Below are positions 8,929 through 16,962 of a stretch of DNA of 64,000 bases, piece by piece. The notes under the pieces are model-generated. The model searched no databases and was not told the DNA's origin. It worked only from the letters and a program-made list of their open reading frames with translations. The stretch is from Pseudorhizobium endolithicum (GTDB lineage Bacteria; Pseudomonadota; Alphaproteobacteria; Rhizobiales; Rhizobiaceae). How positions within the stretch are numbered: the first letter of the stretch is position 1; each line of letters starts with the position of its first letter. Location of the stretch: positions 1 to 64,000 of the forward strand of contig NZ_CABFWF030000013.1 in the NCBI RefSeq assembly GCF_902153245.2, written 5' to 3'. The translations under genes were made by a program, and so were the position numbers.

Positions 8929-10977
8929 ATGGCCGAAGGCGACAAGATTGCTCCGATGGAGCTGGACGAGGCGAAGGCGCGCGAACTGGAAGAGCAGTTC
9001 GATTCGGAGATCCGCTTCCGGCCGCTGGCTCCGCTTGCGGCGCGCCTTGTAGGCGCATCACTGGTGGCGTTGTCGATCTTCCACTACTACACCGCCGGCT
9101 TCGGCCTGCTCTCCGAAGTCCTGCACAGGGGAATTCACCTCTCCTTCGTGCTCGGCCTCATCTTCCTGGTCTTCCCCTTCTCCCGGAAAGGCTATGATCA
9201 ACCGGCGAATGCCAGCGTGATCCGGCCGCTGGGGATTTCGCTGTTCGACTGGGCTCTTGCCATCGGCGCCGTCGTGGCCGTCATGCACGTGCCGTTCATC
9301 CCGCTCGATGATCTGGCCTTCCGGGTCGGCAATCCCACGACAACTGATGTCATTCTCGGCGGCATCCTGATCGTGGTGCTGCTGGAGGCGACGCGCCGGT
9401 CCGTCGGTTGGCCGCTGCCGATCATCGCCATCCTGTTCATGGCGTACTCGCTCTACGGGCCGTCCATGCCGGGCATCCTCGTCCATCCCGGCGCCACGGT
9501 CTCGCAGCTGATCAACCATCTCTACCTGACGAGCCAGGGCATCTACGGCATCGCGCTCGGGGTGGTAGCGACCTATGTCTTCCACTTCGTGCTCTTCGGC
9601 GTCTTCGCCACCCGTATCGGTCTCGGCCAGCTCTTCCTCGATTGCGCAGCCTGGGTCGCAGGCCGCTTTGCCGGCGGCCCGGCCAAGGTATCGATCTTCG
9701 GTTCTGCGCTGTTCGGCATGATCTCCGGCTCCTCGGTCGCCAACACGGTGACCGTCGGATCCCTGACAATCCCGGCAATGATCCGCATGGGCTACAAGCG
9801 CCCCTTTGCAGCAGCCGTCGAAGCCGCATCCTCGACGGGAGGCCAGATTACGCCGCCGATCATGGGGGCGGCCGCCTTCCTGATGATCGAGTTCCTGAAC
9901 CTCCCCTATACGACGATCATCCTCGCCGCGATCGTGCCGGCCTTCATGCACTTCTTCGGGGTTCTCGTGCAGGTGCATTTCGAGGCGAAGCGCAACGGCA
10001 TGCGCGGCATGACGAAAGAGGAAATGCCGGACCTGCGGGAGGCATTCAAGCGGGACTGGCCGACGGTGATCCCCCTCATCGTGCTGATAGCGGTCCTTCT
10101 GTCCGGCTATACACCCTATCTCGCCGCCTTCTGGGGGATCACGCTCTGCGTGCTGGTCGGCCTTCTCAACCCACGCCGGCGCATGTCTTTCACGGAAATC
10201 TTCGAGAGCCTTCGCGACGGCGCCAAGTATGCGCTGGCGGTCGGCGCCGCGGCAGCCACCGTCGGCATCGTCGTGGGCGTCGTGACCCTGACCGGCGTCG
10301 GCTTCAAAATCTCCTATATCGTCACCACGACCGCTGCTCAGATCGCCGCCTTCGTCGGCACGTTCATGCCTGCCGACTGGTTCGGGCCGCAGGCGCTGAC
10401 GCTCCTGTTCACGCTGATCATGACCGGGGTCGTCTGCATCCTGATGGGCTGCGGCATCCCGACTACCGCCAACTACATCATCATGGCGACGATCGCCGCC
10501 CCTACCCTCGGCATGCTGGGCGTGGAGCCCATCGTCGCGCATTTCTTCGTCTTCTATTACGGCGTGCTTGCCGACATCACCCCGCCGGTGGCGCTGGCGG
10601 CTTATGCGGCGGCGGGAATGGCGGGGGCCGATCCATTCAAGACCGGCAACACCGCCTTCCGGCTCGGCCTCGGCAAGATCCTCGTGCCCTTCGTCTTCGT
10701 GTTCTCGCCATCCCTGCTGCTGGTGACTGCCGATTTCACCTGGAGCAATTTCCTCGTCGCCTTCATCGGATGCGCCCTCGGCATCACCTTCCTCGGTGCC
10801 GCACTCTCAGGCTTCATGCTGGTCCGGACGGTGTCCTGGGAAAGGCCCCTGCTGATCCTGGCAGCCATCCTTCTCGTGGTGCCCGAACTGACGTCGTCGC
10901 TGGTCGGCATCGCCCTCGCCCTGCCGGTGCTGTTCCGGCAGTTCACGGCCTACCGCGGCGGGATCGCCCCTGCCTAA
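8929..10977 (+). CDS. TRAP transporter fused small and large permease (DctQM type)
   Basis: Inner-membrane permease of the TAXI-TRAP importer, driven by ion gradients rather than ATP. The 682-residue protein fuses the small four-helix subunit (about residues 40-160, LAARLVGASLVALSIFHYYT onward) to the large DctM-like subunit (GMISGSSVANTVTVGSLTIP, EAASSTGGQITPPIMGAAAF, DITPPVALAAYAAAGMAGAD), as usual for TAXI systems. The N-terminus is a short charged cytoplasmic segment. It follows the receptor gene and surely works with it; cargo is unknown. Confidence 0.94.
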   Translation: MAEGDKIAPMELDEAKARELEEQFDSEIRFRPLAPLAARLVGASLVALSIFHYYTAGFGLLSEVLHRGIHLSFVLGLIFLVFPFSRKGYDQPANASVIRPLGISLFDWALAIGAVVAVMHVPFIPLDDLAFRVGNPTTTDVILGGILIVVLLEATRRSVGWPLPIIAILFMAYSLYGPSMPGILVHPGATVSQLINHLYLTSQGIYGIALGVVATYVFHFVLFGVFATRIGLGQLFLDCAAWVAGRFAGGPAKVSIFGSALFGMISGSSVANTVTVGSLTIPAMIRMGYKRPFAAAVEAASSTGGQITPPIMGAAAFLMIEFLNLPYTTIILAAIVPAFMHFFGVLVQVHFEAKRNGMRGMTKEEMPDLREAFKRDWPTVIPLIVLIAVLLSGYTPYLAAFWGITLCVLVGLLNPRRRMSFTEIFESLRDGAKYALAVGAAAATVGIVVGVVTLTGVGFKISYIVTTTAAQIAAFVGTFMPADWFGPQALTLLFTLIMTGVVCILMGCGIPTTANYIIMATIAAPTLGMLGVEPIVAHFFVFYYGVLADITPPVALAAYAAAGMAGADPFKTGNTAFRLGLGKILVPFVFVFSPSLLLVTADFTWSNFLVAFIGCALGITFLGAALSGFMLVRTVSWERPLLILAAILLVVPELTSSLVGIALALPVLFRQFTAYRGGIAPA

Positions 10978-11084
10978 GGGAGCGGGCATCCGGGCTACAG
11001 CCACGGCCGCAGTGCTAGGCATGGGGAGGATTCGCGGCGGCGGACTCAAGGCGATCTGCCGCCTTACGAAGGCCGCCTCCCTGG

Positions 11085-12437
11085 CTACGCCTTCGCTGTC
11101 GCAGCCGCGATCTCCCGGATCAGCGGCTCGCGGTCGCCGACCCAGAACCAGTGATCGCTTCCTTCCAGAAGGATGAGCCGGGCGTCGGGGATCTGCTCGG
11201 CCATGTAGATCGAGGCTTCCTTCTTCACCGCCCGGTCCCCCTTCCGGTGCATGAGCGTCGTCCGCACCGTGAGCTCGGACAGGCACTGGCGCACGTCAAC
11301 ATCCCGCAGCGCGGTCAGGACGGTTCGCATCGACCCCGGACTGGACGACGCCCTGAGGAGACTGGCCCACCAGTTCCGCGCCGCGGGATCCCCGAGCAGG
11401 CTGGGGGCGAATGTCGAAAGGTCAACCGGACCTCCCCATTCGTGTGTCAGCTTCGCCAGCCAGGCATCGAACTGCAGCCGGTCCAGCGCAAACGGATAGT
11501 CGGCACTCCTGCAGCCTTTCGCCATCGCGCCCCACAGGATCAAGCTGTGGACGCGCTGAGGGAACTTGACCGCGAAGAAGATGCTTCCCGGCCCACCTTC
11601 CGAAGCACCGACAACGACCGCCTTTCTGCTGGCCGCGGCATCCAGCACCGCTTCCATGTCCCGTGCGACGGCTTCCGGCGTCGGGTATGCGGCAGCCCGG
11701 TCGGACAGGCCGACGCCCCGCCGGTCAAACAGGATCAGTCGGCCGCATGATGCAACCTGTTCCATCCATTGGCGACAGTGCCTGTCATCGAACCCGCGCT
11801 CGACATGAGACACGAAGCCCGGGACGAGCAGAATGTCGACCTCTCCCTCGCCGACTGTCCGGTAGGCCACATGCAGGCCATCCACAGGCACATAGCGCAC
11901 AGGCGAGACCAGAAGCGACGCTTTATCAAAAGCGGGAGTGGAAGCCGGCTGGAGAAGTGCGCGCGTCTCACCGGAGGGCTGCACTCCCAGCGACCGTTGC
12001 AGCAGGTCGGCGCAGAACTGGTAGTGCCTGCGTGCGGAGACCAGATCGCCGCCCTCCATCGCCGCCCTTATCAGGTAACGATGCGCCGCTTCATTGAGCG
12101 GATCGCATTCCACAAGACGGGCGCCGAATCTGGCCGCATCGGCATAGCGGCCTTGGCCAAAGGCATCGTGAACGAGGCGCTCGAGAGCCTGCAGAAGGCG
12201 ACCGCGCAGAGCTTCACGCCTGAAGAATATCCACTCCTGGAGGTCGGATGCTTCATCCAGATGGAAACCTTGGAGAAAATCCTGCGTGTAGAGAGGCTCG
12301 GCTTCGGCGAAGCGGTGAGCGGCAAGGAGTTCCTCGAAGGTCATGACATCGCTTGCCACCCTCGCCAGGGGTGAAAGCCAGATGTTGGAGCGGTCGCTCT
12401 CCAGGGACGCCAGGTGACTAACGTCCGGTCCGTCCAA
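11085..12437 (-). CDS. BTAD domain plus alpha/beta hydrolase protein, DNA-binding domain missing
   Basis: The 450-residue product has a bacterial transcriptional activation (BTAD) helical repeat domain (about residues 30-165, from DVMTFEELLAAHRFAEAEPL) and an alpha/beta hydrolase domain (about 180-450) with nucleophile Ser279 in VVVGASEGGPG, acid in HRKGDRAV and His in EGSDHWFW. Family members normally begin with a winged-helix DNA-binding domain of about 90 residues. Here only its last strand remains (NIWLSPLARVASDVMTF) and an in-frame TGA lies at 12444-12446, so translation would start at TTG 12437 or at internal ATG codons. It looks like a 5'-truncated gene that may still make a hydrolase. 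It is divergent from the hydrolase at 12470 with only 32 bases between. Confidence 0.75.
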   Translation of the reverse strand: MDGPDVSHLASLESDRSNIWLSPLARVASDVMTFEELLAAHRFAEAEPLYTQDFLQGFHLDEASDLQEWIFFRREALRGRLLQALERLVHDAFGQGRYADAARFGARLVECDPLNEAAHRYLIRAAMEGGDLVSARRHYQFCADLLQRSLGVQPSGETRALLQPASTPAFDKASLLVSPVRYVPVDGLHVAYRTVGEGEVDILLVPGFVSHVERGFDDRHCRQWMEQVASCGRLILFDRRGVGLSDRAAAYPTPEAVARDMEAVLDAAASRKAVVVGASEGGPGSIFFAVKFPQRVHSLILWGAMAKGCRSADYPFALDRLQFDAWLAKLTHEWGGPVDLSTFAPSLLGDPAARNWWASLLRASSSPGSMRTVLTALRDVDVRQCLSELTVRTTLMHRKGDRAVKKEASIYMAEQIPDARLILLEGSDHWFWVGDREPLIREIAAATAKA

Positions 12438-12469
12438 CAGGCATCACTATAACCGAGAAGGAATCGGTC

Positions 12470-13255
12470 ATGAATATCATCGAGCAGAGGGCTGCATCAT
12501 CCCTCCAGTTTGCCCGCAGTTCCGACGGCGTCGAAATCGCATTCAAGGTCGCTGGAACAGGCCGACCCTTGGCATGCCTCCATGGCTTCAGCGAGAGCCA
12601 CGAGGGATGGGAAGAAGCAGGCTATGTGGAACCGCTGATGGCCGCGGGTTACCAGGTCATCCTGATCGACAGCCGTGGCCACGGCCAATCGGACAAGCCT
12701 CATCAGCCCGACGCCTATTCCGGCTCCCTTCGGATTGCCGATCTTGTCGCCGTGCTCGACAGGCTGGGGCATGGGAAGGCGCTACTCCTCGGCCATTCCA
12801 TGGGCGGAACTCTCGCCCTTGCGGCGGCAGCACACATACCTGAACGGGTGGAGGCCGTGATCGCCATCGGCGCGCATCCGTTCAGCGAGGATCTGGAGCC
12901 GCTACGGCATGTCCTGCGGGCGGGCCTGCAGGATTGGATGGCACATCTGGAACGGCAGGCGGGGACGATGAGCCAGAGCACCCGGCGGCGGATCGCCGAC
13001 AATGATCCGGCGGCACTGTCGGCCTGCGCCGCTCGCAACCGTGCCGATTTTTCCGCTCAGGTGTCGGCTTCCGGCATCCCGCTCCTGGCGATCGTGGGCA
13101 GCGAAGACGAGCGGAAGAGCCGCGTCCTCGACATGACCGGCATGCCGAACGCTTCCGTCGAGGTCGCCGGGGGGCTCAACCACTGCACCTCCTTCGCCCA
13201 AGCCGGAACGATCCTGCCAATCATCCTGAACTTTCTTGAAGGCATGGAGGCGTGA
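12470..13255 (+). CDS. Alpha/beta fold hydrolase
   Basis: A 261-residue hydrolase with oxyanion motif LHGFSESHEGW, nucleophile elbow GHSMGG (LLLGHSMGGTLALAAAAHIP), acid in VGSEDERK and His in GGLNHCTSF near the end. The substrate is unknown; esterase, lactonase or dehalogenase-like activities are all possible. The start codon has AAGGA seven bases upstream. The stop is 7 bases before the methyltransferase start, so the two are cotranscribed. Its promoter must overlap the divergent BTAD gene. Confidence 0.88.
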   Translation: MNIIEQRAASSLQFARSSDGVEIAFKVAGTGRPLACLHGFSESHEGWEEAGYVEPLMAAGYQVILIDSRGHGQSDKPHQPDAYSGSLRIADLVAVLDRLGHGKALLLGHSMGGTLALAAAAHIPERVEAVIAIGAHPFSEDLEPLRHVLRAGLQDWMAHLERQAGTMSQSTRRRIADNDPAALSACAARNRADFSAQVSASGIPLLAIVGSEDERKSRVLDMTGMPNASVEVAGGLNHCTSFAQAGTILPIILNFLEGMEA

Positions 13256-13262
13256 GATCGTC

Positions 13263-13901
13263 ATGTGCGGGTTTTGCCAAGGAATCCTGAAATCGGTCGG
13301 GCGCGTGATCGTCAACAAGGGGTGCAGTGCACCGCCGTTCAGGGCGATGCGCGAACGAATCATACCTACCGCATATGGTGACGTGCTTGAGGTGGGAGTG
13401 GGCTCGGGCCACAATCTCGACCTCTATGACCGGGAACGAACCAAGACTCTCGTCGGGGTCGATCCGGATGCGAAGATACTGGCCTTGGCCCGAAGGAGAG
13501 CGGACGATCTGCAGCGGCATGTACGGCTGCTGGAAGGCACTGCAGAGGACCTGCCGATCGAGACGAGTTCCGTCGACACGCTGGTTGCGAGCTACCTTCT
13601 CTGCACCGTCGTCGATCCGGAGAGGGCGCTCTCGGAGATGAGGCGCGTTCTGAGAGCGGAGGGGCAGCTGATCTTCCTCGAGCATGGCGCGAGCCGCGGT
13701 CGGCTTCTGCCGCGTATCCAGAGCCGCGTGAATGGGGCGTGGAAGCTCCTCGCCGGCGGCTGCAACCTGACGTGGGAGCCGCTTGCCGCTCTCGCCCGGA
13801 GCGGGTTTCATGTCGAACTGCTAGCGGACGAGGAGTTCGGCGGGCGGATGCGCTTCCTCGGAAGCCACGTCGGCGGAATTGCGCGGCGCGCGACTGCGTG
13901 A
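13263..13901 (+). CDS. Class I SAM-dependent methyltransferase (UbiE/Methyltransf_11 type)
   Basis: The 212-residue product has the SAM-binding motif I DVLEVGVGSGHNLDLY, motif II acid in LVGVDPDAKI, a motif III region ASYLLCTVVDPERALSEMRR and the LRAEGQLIFLEHG strand. Such small methyltransferases often resemble human METTL7 or PmtA-like lipid enzymes; the acceptor cannot be told from sequence. A TTG at 13236 would add nine residues, but ATG 13263 immediately follows the upstream gene and gives a natural N-terminus MCGFCQGILK. Cotranscribed with the hydrolase. Confidence 0.85.
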   Translation: MCGFCQGILKSVGRVIVNKGCSAPPFRAMRERIIPTAYGDVLEVGVGSGHNLDLYDRERTKTLVGVDPDAKILALARRRADDLQRHVRLLEGTAEDLPIETSSVDTLVASYLLCTVVDPERALSEMRRVLRAEGQLIFLEHGASRGRLLPRIQSRVNGAWKLLAGGCNLTWEPLAALARSGFHVELLADEEFGGRMRFLGSHVGGIARRATA

Positions 13902-14003
13902 AGCAGGACCCGATGGTCCCGCAGACCCGCGAGCGGCAGAGGGACCGTGACGAGCCATGACGGTTTTGTCACGGTCAAATCATCTTCGGTCTGCTGCCGG
14001 ACT

Positions 14004-14012
14004 TTATCCACA
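14004..14012 (+). promoter_or_regulatory. Perfect DnaA box upstream of dnaB
   Basis: TTATCCACA, the consensus DnaA-binding nonamer, lies 115 bases upstream of the dnaB start in an otherwise empty 225-base gap. A weaker reverse match (TCTCCACAG on the minus strand) follows 20 bases later. It suggests DnaA control of the replicative helicase gene; a single box does not indicate an origin. Confidence 0.55.
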
Positions 14013-14126
14013 AACGGAATTTCGGACTGTGGAGATCGCAAAATCGACGGGGCTCCTTGATGTGAATGCGTTCCTTCGCCGCAATGTGCTGTAGGATGGA
14101 ATGAATCACCTCACCGATTGGACGAC

Positions 14127-15629
14127 ATGCAGGACGTAGCACGCAAGCTGACGGCGCTCAGCAACAAGGACGCGGAACCCCACTACCGCGAAGCGCCGAA
14201 CAATATCGAGGCGGAGCAGGCATTGCTCGGCGCCATCCTCGTCAATAACGACGCCTATTACCGGGTTTCCGACTTCCTGAAACCGGTGCATCTGTTCGAG
14301 CCGCTGCACCGACGGATCTTCGAGGTTGCCGCCGACATCATCCGCATGGGCAAGACGGCCAACCCCGTCACCATGAAGACCTTCCTGCCGGCCGACGAGC
14401 GGGTCGGCGACCTGACGGTGGCGCAATACCTCGCCCGCCTCGCGGCCGAAGCGGTGTCGATCATCAACGCCGAGGACTACGGCCGCGCCATCTACGACCT
14501 GGCGCTGCGCCGGGCGCTGATCACCATCGGCGAGGACATGGTCAACATCGCCTATGATGCGCCGCTCGACATGCCGCCGCAGACGCAGATCGAGGACACC
14601 GAACGGCGTCTCTTCGAACTCGCGGAAACCGGTCGCTATGACGGCGGCTTCCAGTCCTTCAACGATGCCGTGGCCCAGGCGATCGACATGGCGGGCGCCG
14701 CCTTCGAGCGGGACGGGCATCTTTCCGGCATCTCGACAGGCATCATGTCGCTTGACGCCAAGATGGGCGGCCTGCAGCGGTCCGACCTGATCGTGCTTGC
14801 CGGACGTCCGGGCATGGGCAAGACCTCGCTCGCCACCAACATCGCCTACAATATCGCTGCGGCCTACGAGCCCGAGGTACAGGCGGACGGAAGTTTCAAG
14901 GCGAAGAATGGCGGCGTCGTCGGCTTCTACTCGCTCGAAATGTCGGCGGAGCAGCTGGCGACCCGTATCATTTCCGAGCAGACGGAAGTTTCCTCCTCGA
15001 AGATCCGGCGCGGCGACATCACCGAGGCCGACTTCGAGAAACTGGTGGCCTGCAGCCAAATGATGCAGAAGGTGCCGCTCTTCATCGACCAGACCGGCGG
15101 CATTTCGATCGCCCAGCTTTCCGCACGCGCAAGACGCCTGAAGCGCCAGCGCGGTCTCGATTGCCTGGTGGTCGACTATATCCAGCTGATGACCGGCGCC
15201 GGAAAATCCGGCGACAACCGTGTGCAGGAGATCACCCAGATCACCACGGGCCTCAAGGCGCTCGGCAAGGAACTGAACGTTCCGATCATCGCGCTCTCGC
15301 AGCTCTCCCGTCAGGTGGAAAGCCGCGAGGACAAGCGTCCGCAGCTTTCCGACCTTCGCGAATCCGGCTCAATCGAGCAGGACGCCGACGTGGTGCTCTT
15401 CGTGTTTCGCGAAGAATATTACGTGAAGAACATGGAGCCGCGCGATCCCAACGATCCGAAATACCCGGAATGGGAATCCCACATGGACAAGGTGAAGGGC
15501 ACGGCAGACGTCATCATCGCCAAGCAGCGCCACGGACCGACCGGTACCGTCAAGCTGGCCTTCCAGTCGGAATACACGCGCTTTGCGGATCTCGCCGATC
15601 CGAGCTTCACGCAGTACGAGGAGCACTGA
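14127..15629 (+). CDS. dnaB: Replicative DNA helicase DnaB
   Basis: Hexameric helicase that unwinds DNA ahead of the replication fork and recruits primase. The product has about 500 residues: N-terminal domain (REAPNNIEAEQALLGAILVN), linker, then the RecA-like domain with Walker A GRPGMGKTS (about residue 226), FYSLEMSAEQLATRI, Walker B LDCLVVDYIQLM and the later ALSQLSRQVESREDKRPQLS and SGSIEQDADVVLFVFRE. ATG 14127 was preferred; a TTG at 14118 would add three residues. It is transcribed alone or with alr, and a perfect DnaA box lies upstream. Confidence 0.96.
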   Translation: MQDVARKLTALSNKDAEPHYREAPNNIEAEQALLGAILVNNDAYYRVSDFLKPVHLFEPLHRRIFEVAADIIRMGKTANPVTMKTFLPADERVGDLTVAQYLARLAAEAVSIINAEDYGRAIYDLALRRALITIGEDMVNIAYDAPLDMPPQTQIEDTERRLFELAETGRYDGGFQSFNDAVAQAIDMAGAAFERDGHLSGISTGIMSLDAKMGGLQRSDLIVLAGRPGMGKTSLATNIAYNIAAAYEPEVQADGSFKAKNGGVVGFYSLEMSAEQLATRIISEQTEVSSSKIRRGDITEADFEKLVACSQMMQKVPLFIDQTGGISIAQLSARARRLKRQRGLDCLVVDYIQLMTGAGKSGDNRVQEITQITTGLKALGKELNVPIIALSQLSRQVESREDKRPQLSDLRESGSIEQDADVVLFVFREEYYVKNMEPRDPNDPKYPEWESHMDKVKGTADVIIAKQRHGPTGTVKLAFQSEYTRFADLADPSFTQYEEH

Positions 15630-15715
15630 GACAAGGGGAAACGCCTGGCAGTGGACAAGGGCGACCGTAAGGGTTAGCCCTCAGCCCACCTTGCCTCCAG
15701 CTACACGTGACTTTC

Positions 15716-16876
15716 ATGATCGATGCAGATGAAATGCCTGAACTCCCGGACCCCTTCGACATCGCCCCCGTTCGGCTGACGGTCGACCTTTCCGCACTTG
15801 CCGAGAACTGGCGGGACATGGCGAAGCGCTCGGGAAGCGCTCGGACGGCGGCGGTGGTCAAGGCGGACGCCTACGGCCTTGGGCTGGAGGATTGCGGCAC
15901 CACGCTCTACGAGGCCGGCGCCCGCGATTTCTTCGTGGCGGTCGTGCAGGAAGGCGTCACGCTGCGCGCCTATGCGCCCGATGCACGCATTTTCGTACTC
16001 TCCGGAATCTGGCCGGGGCAGGAGCGGATGTTCTTCGAGAACGACCTGGTGCCGGTGATCGCTTCGGAGGAGCAGCTCGCCTTCTGGATGGGCGTGATCG
16101 CCGAGCTCGGAGACTATCCCTGCGCTCTTCAGGTGGATACCGGCTTCAACCGGCTCGGGCTGCCCTTGCAGGATGCGCTGGCTCTGGCAGAGGATGTATC
16201 CCGCCCGGCGAGCTTCTCGCCGGTTCTGGTTCTGTCGCACCTCCACAGCGGAGACGCGCCGTCTGCTCCCAGCAACAAGGCACAACTCGAATCTTTCCGG
16301 CAGGTTAGTGCAGCCTTCGAAGGTATTGAATCAAGCCTCTCAGCCTCCGCTGGAATATTCCTCGGCCCGGACTACCATTTCGACCTGACCCGGCCCGGCA
16401 TCGCGCTCTACGGAGGCGAGGCCGTAGGCGGCATGAAGCCGCTGCGGCCGGTGGCCACGGCGGCGGCGCGGATCGTCCAGATCCGCGAGGCGGCGGCCGG
16501 AGGCACCGTTAGCTATGGCGCCACCTATCAGCTCGCGCGCCCCAGCCGACTGGCGATCGCGTCTGTCGGCTATGCCGATGGCTATCTGCGCTCGCTTTCC
16601 GGTTCCGGCGTTCCGCTGCGTGCCGGCGGCACAGCCGGCGGGTACGGCTACGTCGCCGGGCACCGCGTCCCGGTCGTCGGCCGCGTCACCATGGACCTGA
16701 CGATCTTCGACGTGACGGATGTTCCGGAGGGCGCCGTGAACGCGGGGGATTACGTCGAGTTGTTCGGTCCCAACATTCCTGTCGACGATGTCGCGCGTGC
16801 CGCCGGCACGATCGGTTACGAAATGCTGACGGGCCTCGGCCTGCGCCACGAACGGCGTTATCTGGAAGCAGAATAG
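15716..16876 (+). CDS. alr: Alanine racemase
   Basis: PLP-dependent enzyme making D-alanine for peptidoglycan. The product of about 386 residues has the cofactor lysine in AAVVKADAYGLG (near residue 49), the barrel motif QVDTGFNRLG, catalytic tyrosine in TVSYGATY and the C-terminal domain signature VGRVTMDLTIFDVTDV. In-frame starts exist at GTG 15707, ATG 15716 and ATG 15734; none has a strong ribosome site, so the exact start is uncertain. It lies between dnaB and radA as in other rhizobia. Confidence 0.93.
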   Translation: MIDADEMPELPDPFDIAPVRLTVDLSALAENWRDMAKRSGSARTAAVVKADAYGLGLEDCGTTLYEAGARDFFVAVVQEGVTLRAYAPDARIFVLSGIWPGQERMFFENDLVPVIASEEQLAFWMGVIAELGDYPCALQVDTGFNRLGLPLQDALALAEDVSRPASFSPVLVLSHLHSGDAPSAPSNKAQLESFRQVSAAFEGIESSLSASAGIFLGPDYHFDLTRPGIALYGGEAVGGMKPLRPVATAAARIVQIREAAAGGTVSYGATYQLARPSRLAIASVGYADGYLRSLSGSGVPLRAGGTAGGYGYVAGHRVPVVGRVTMDLTIFDVTDVPEGAVNAGDYVELFGPNIPVDDVARAAGTIGYEMLTGLGLRHERRYLEAE

Positions 16877-16918
16877 GCGTCAGCCTCTTGCCATGACCAG
16901 ACGGTCCGGCTAAGCAAT

Positions 16919-16933
16919 GTTCTCTATTTGTTT
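16919..16933 (+). promoter_or_regulatory. Candidate LexA (SOS) box upstream of radA
   Basis: GTTC, seven bases (TCTATTT), then GTTT: one mismatch from the alphaproteobacterial LexA site GTTC-N7-GTTC, with the AT-rich centre usual in rhizobial boxes. It ends 29 bases before the radA start codon. It would place radA in the SOS regulon, but the mismatch in a conserved position lowers certainty. Confidence 0.4.
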
Positions 16934-16962
16934 CCATCGTGACAGCTAGGCGACACCGACCC

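Noticed and set aside
9408-11018. Long alternative frames over the TRAP permease, on both strands
   Set aside because: Arg/His/Pro-rich translations typical of out-of-frame GC-rich DNA; the permease frame has clear membrane and family motifs.
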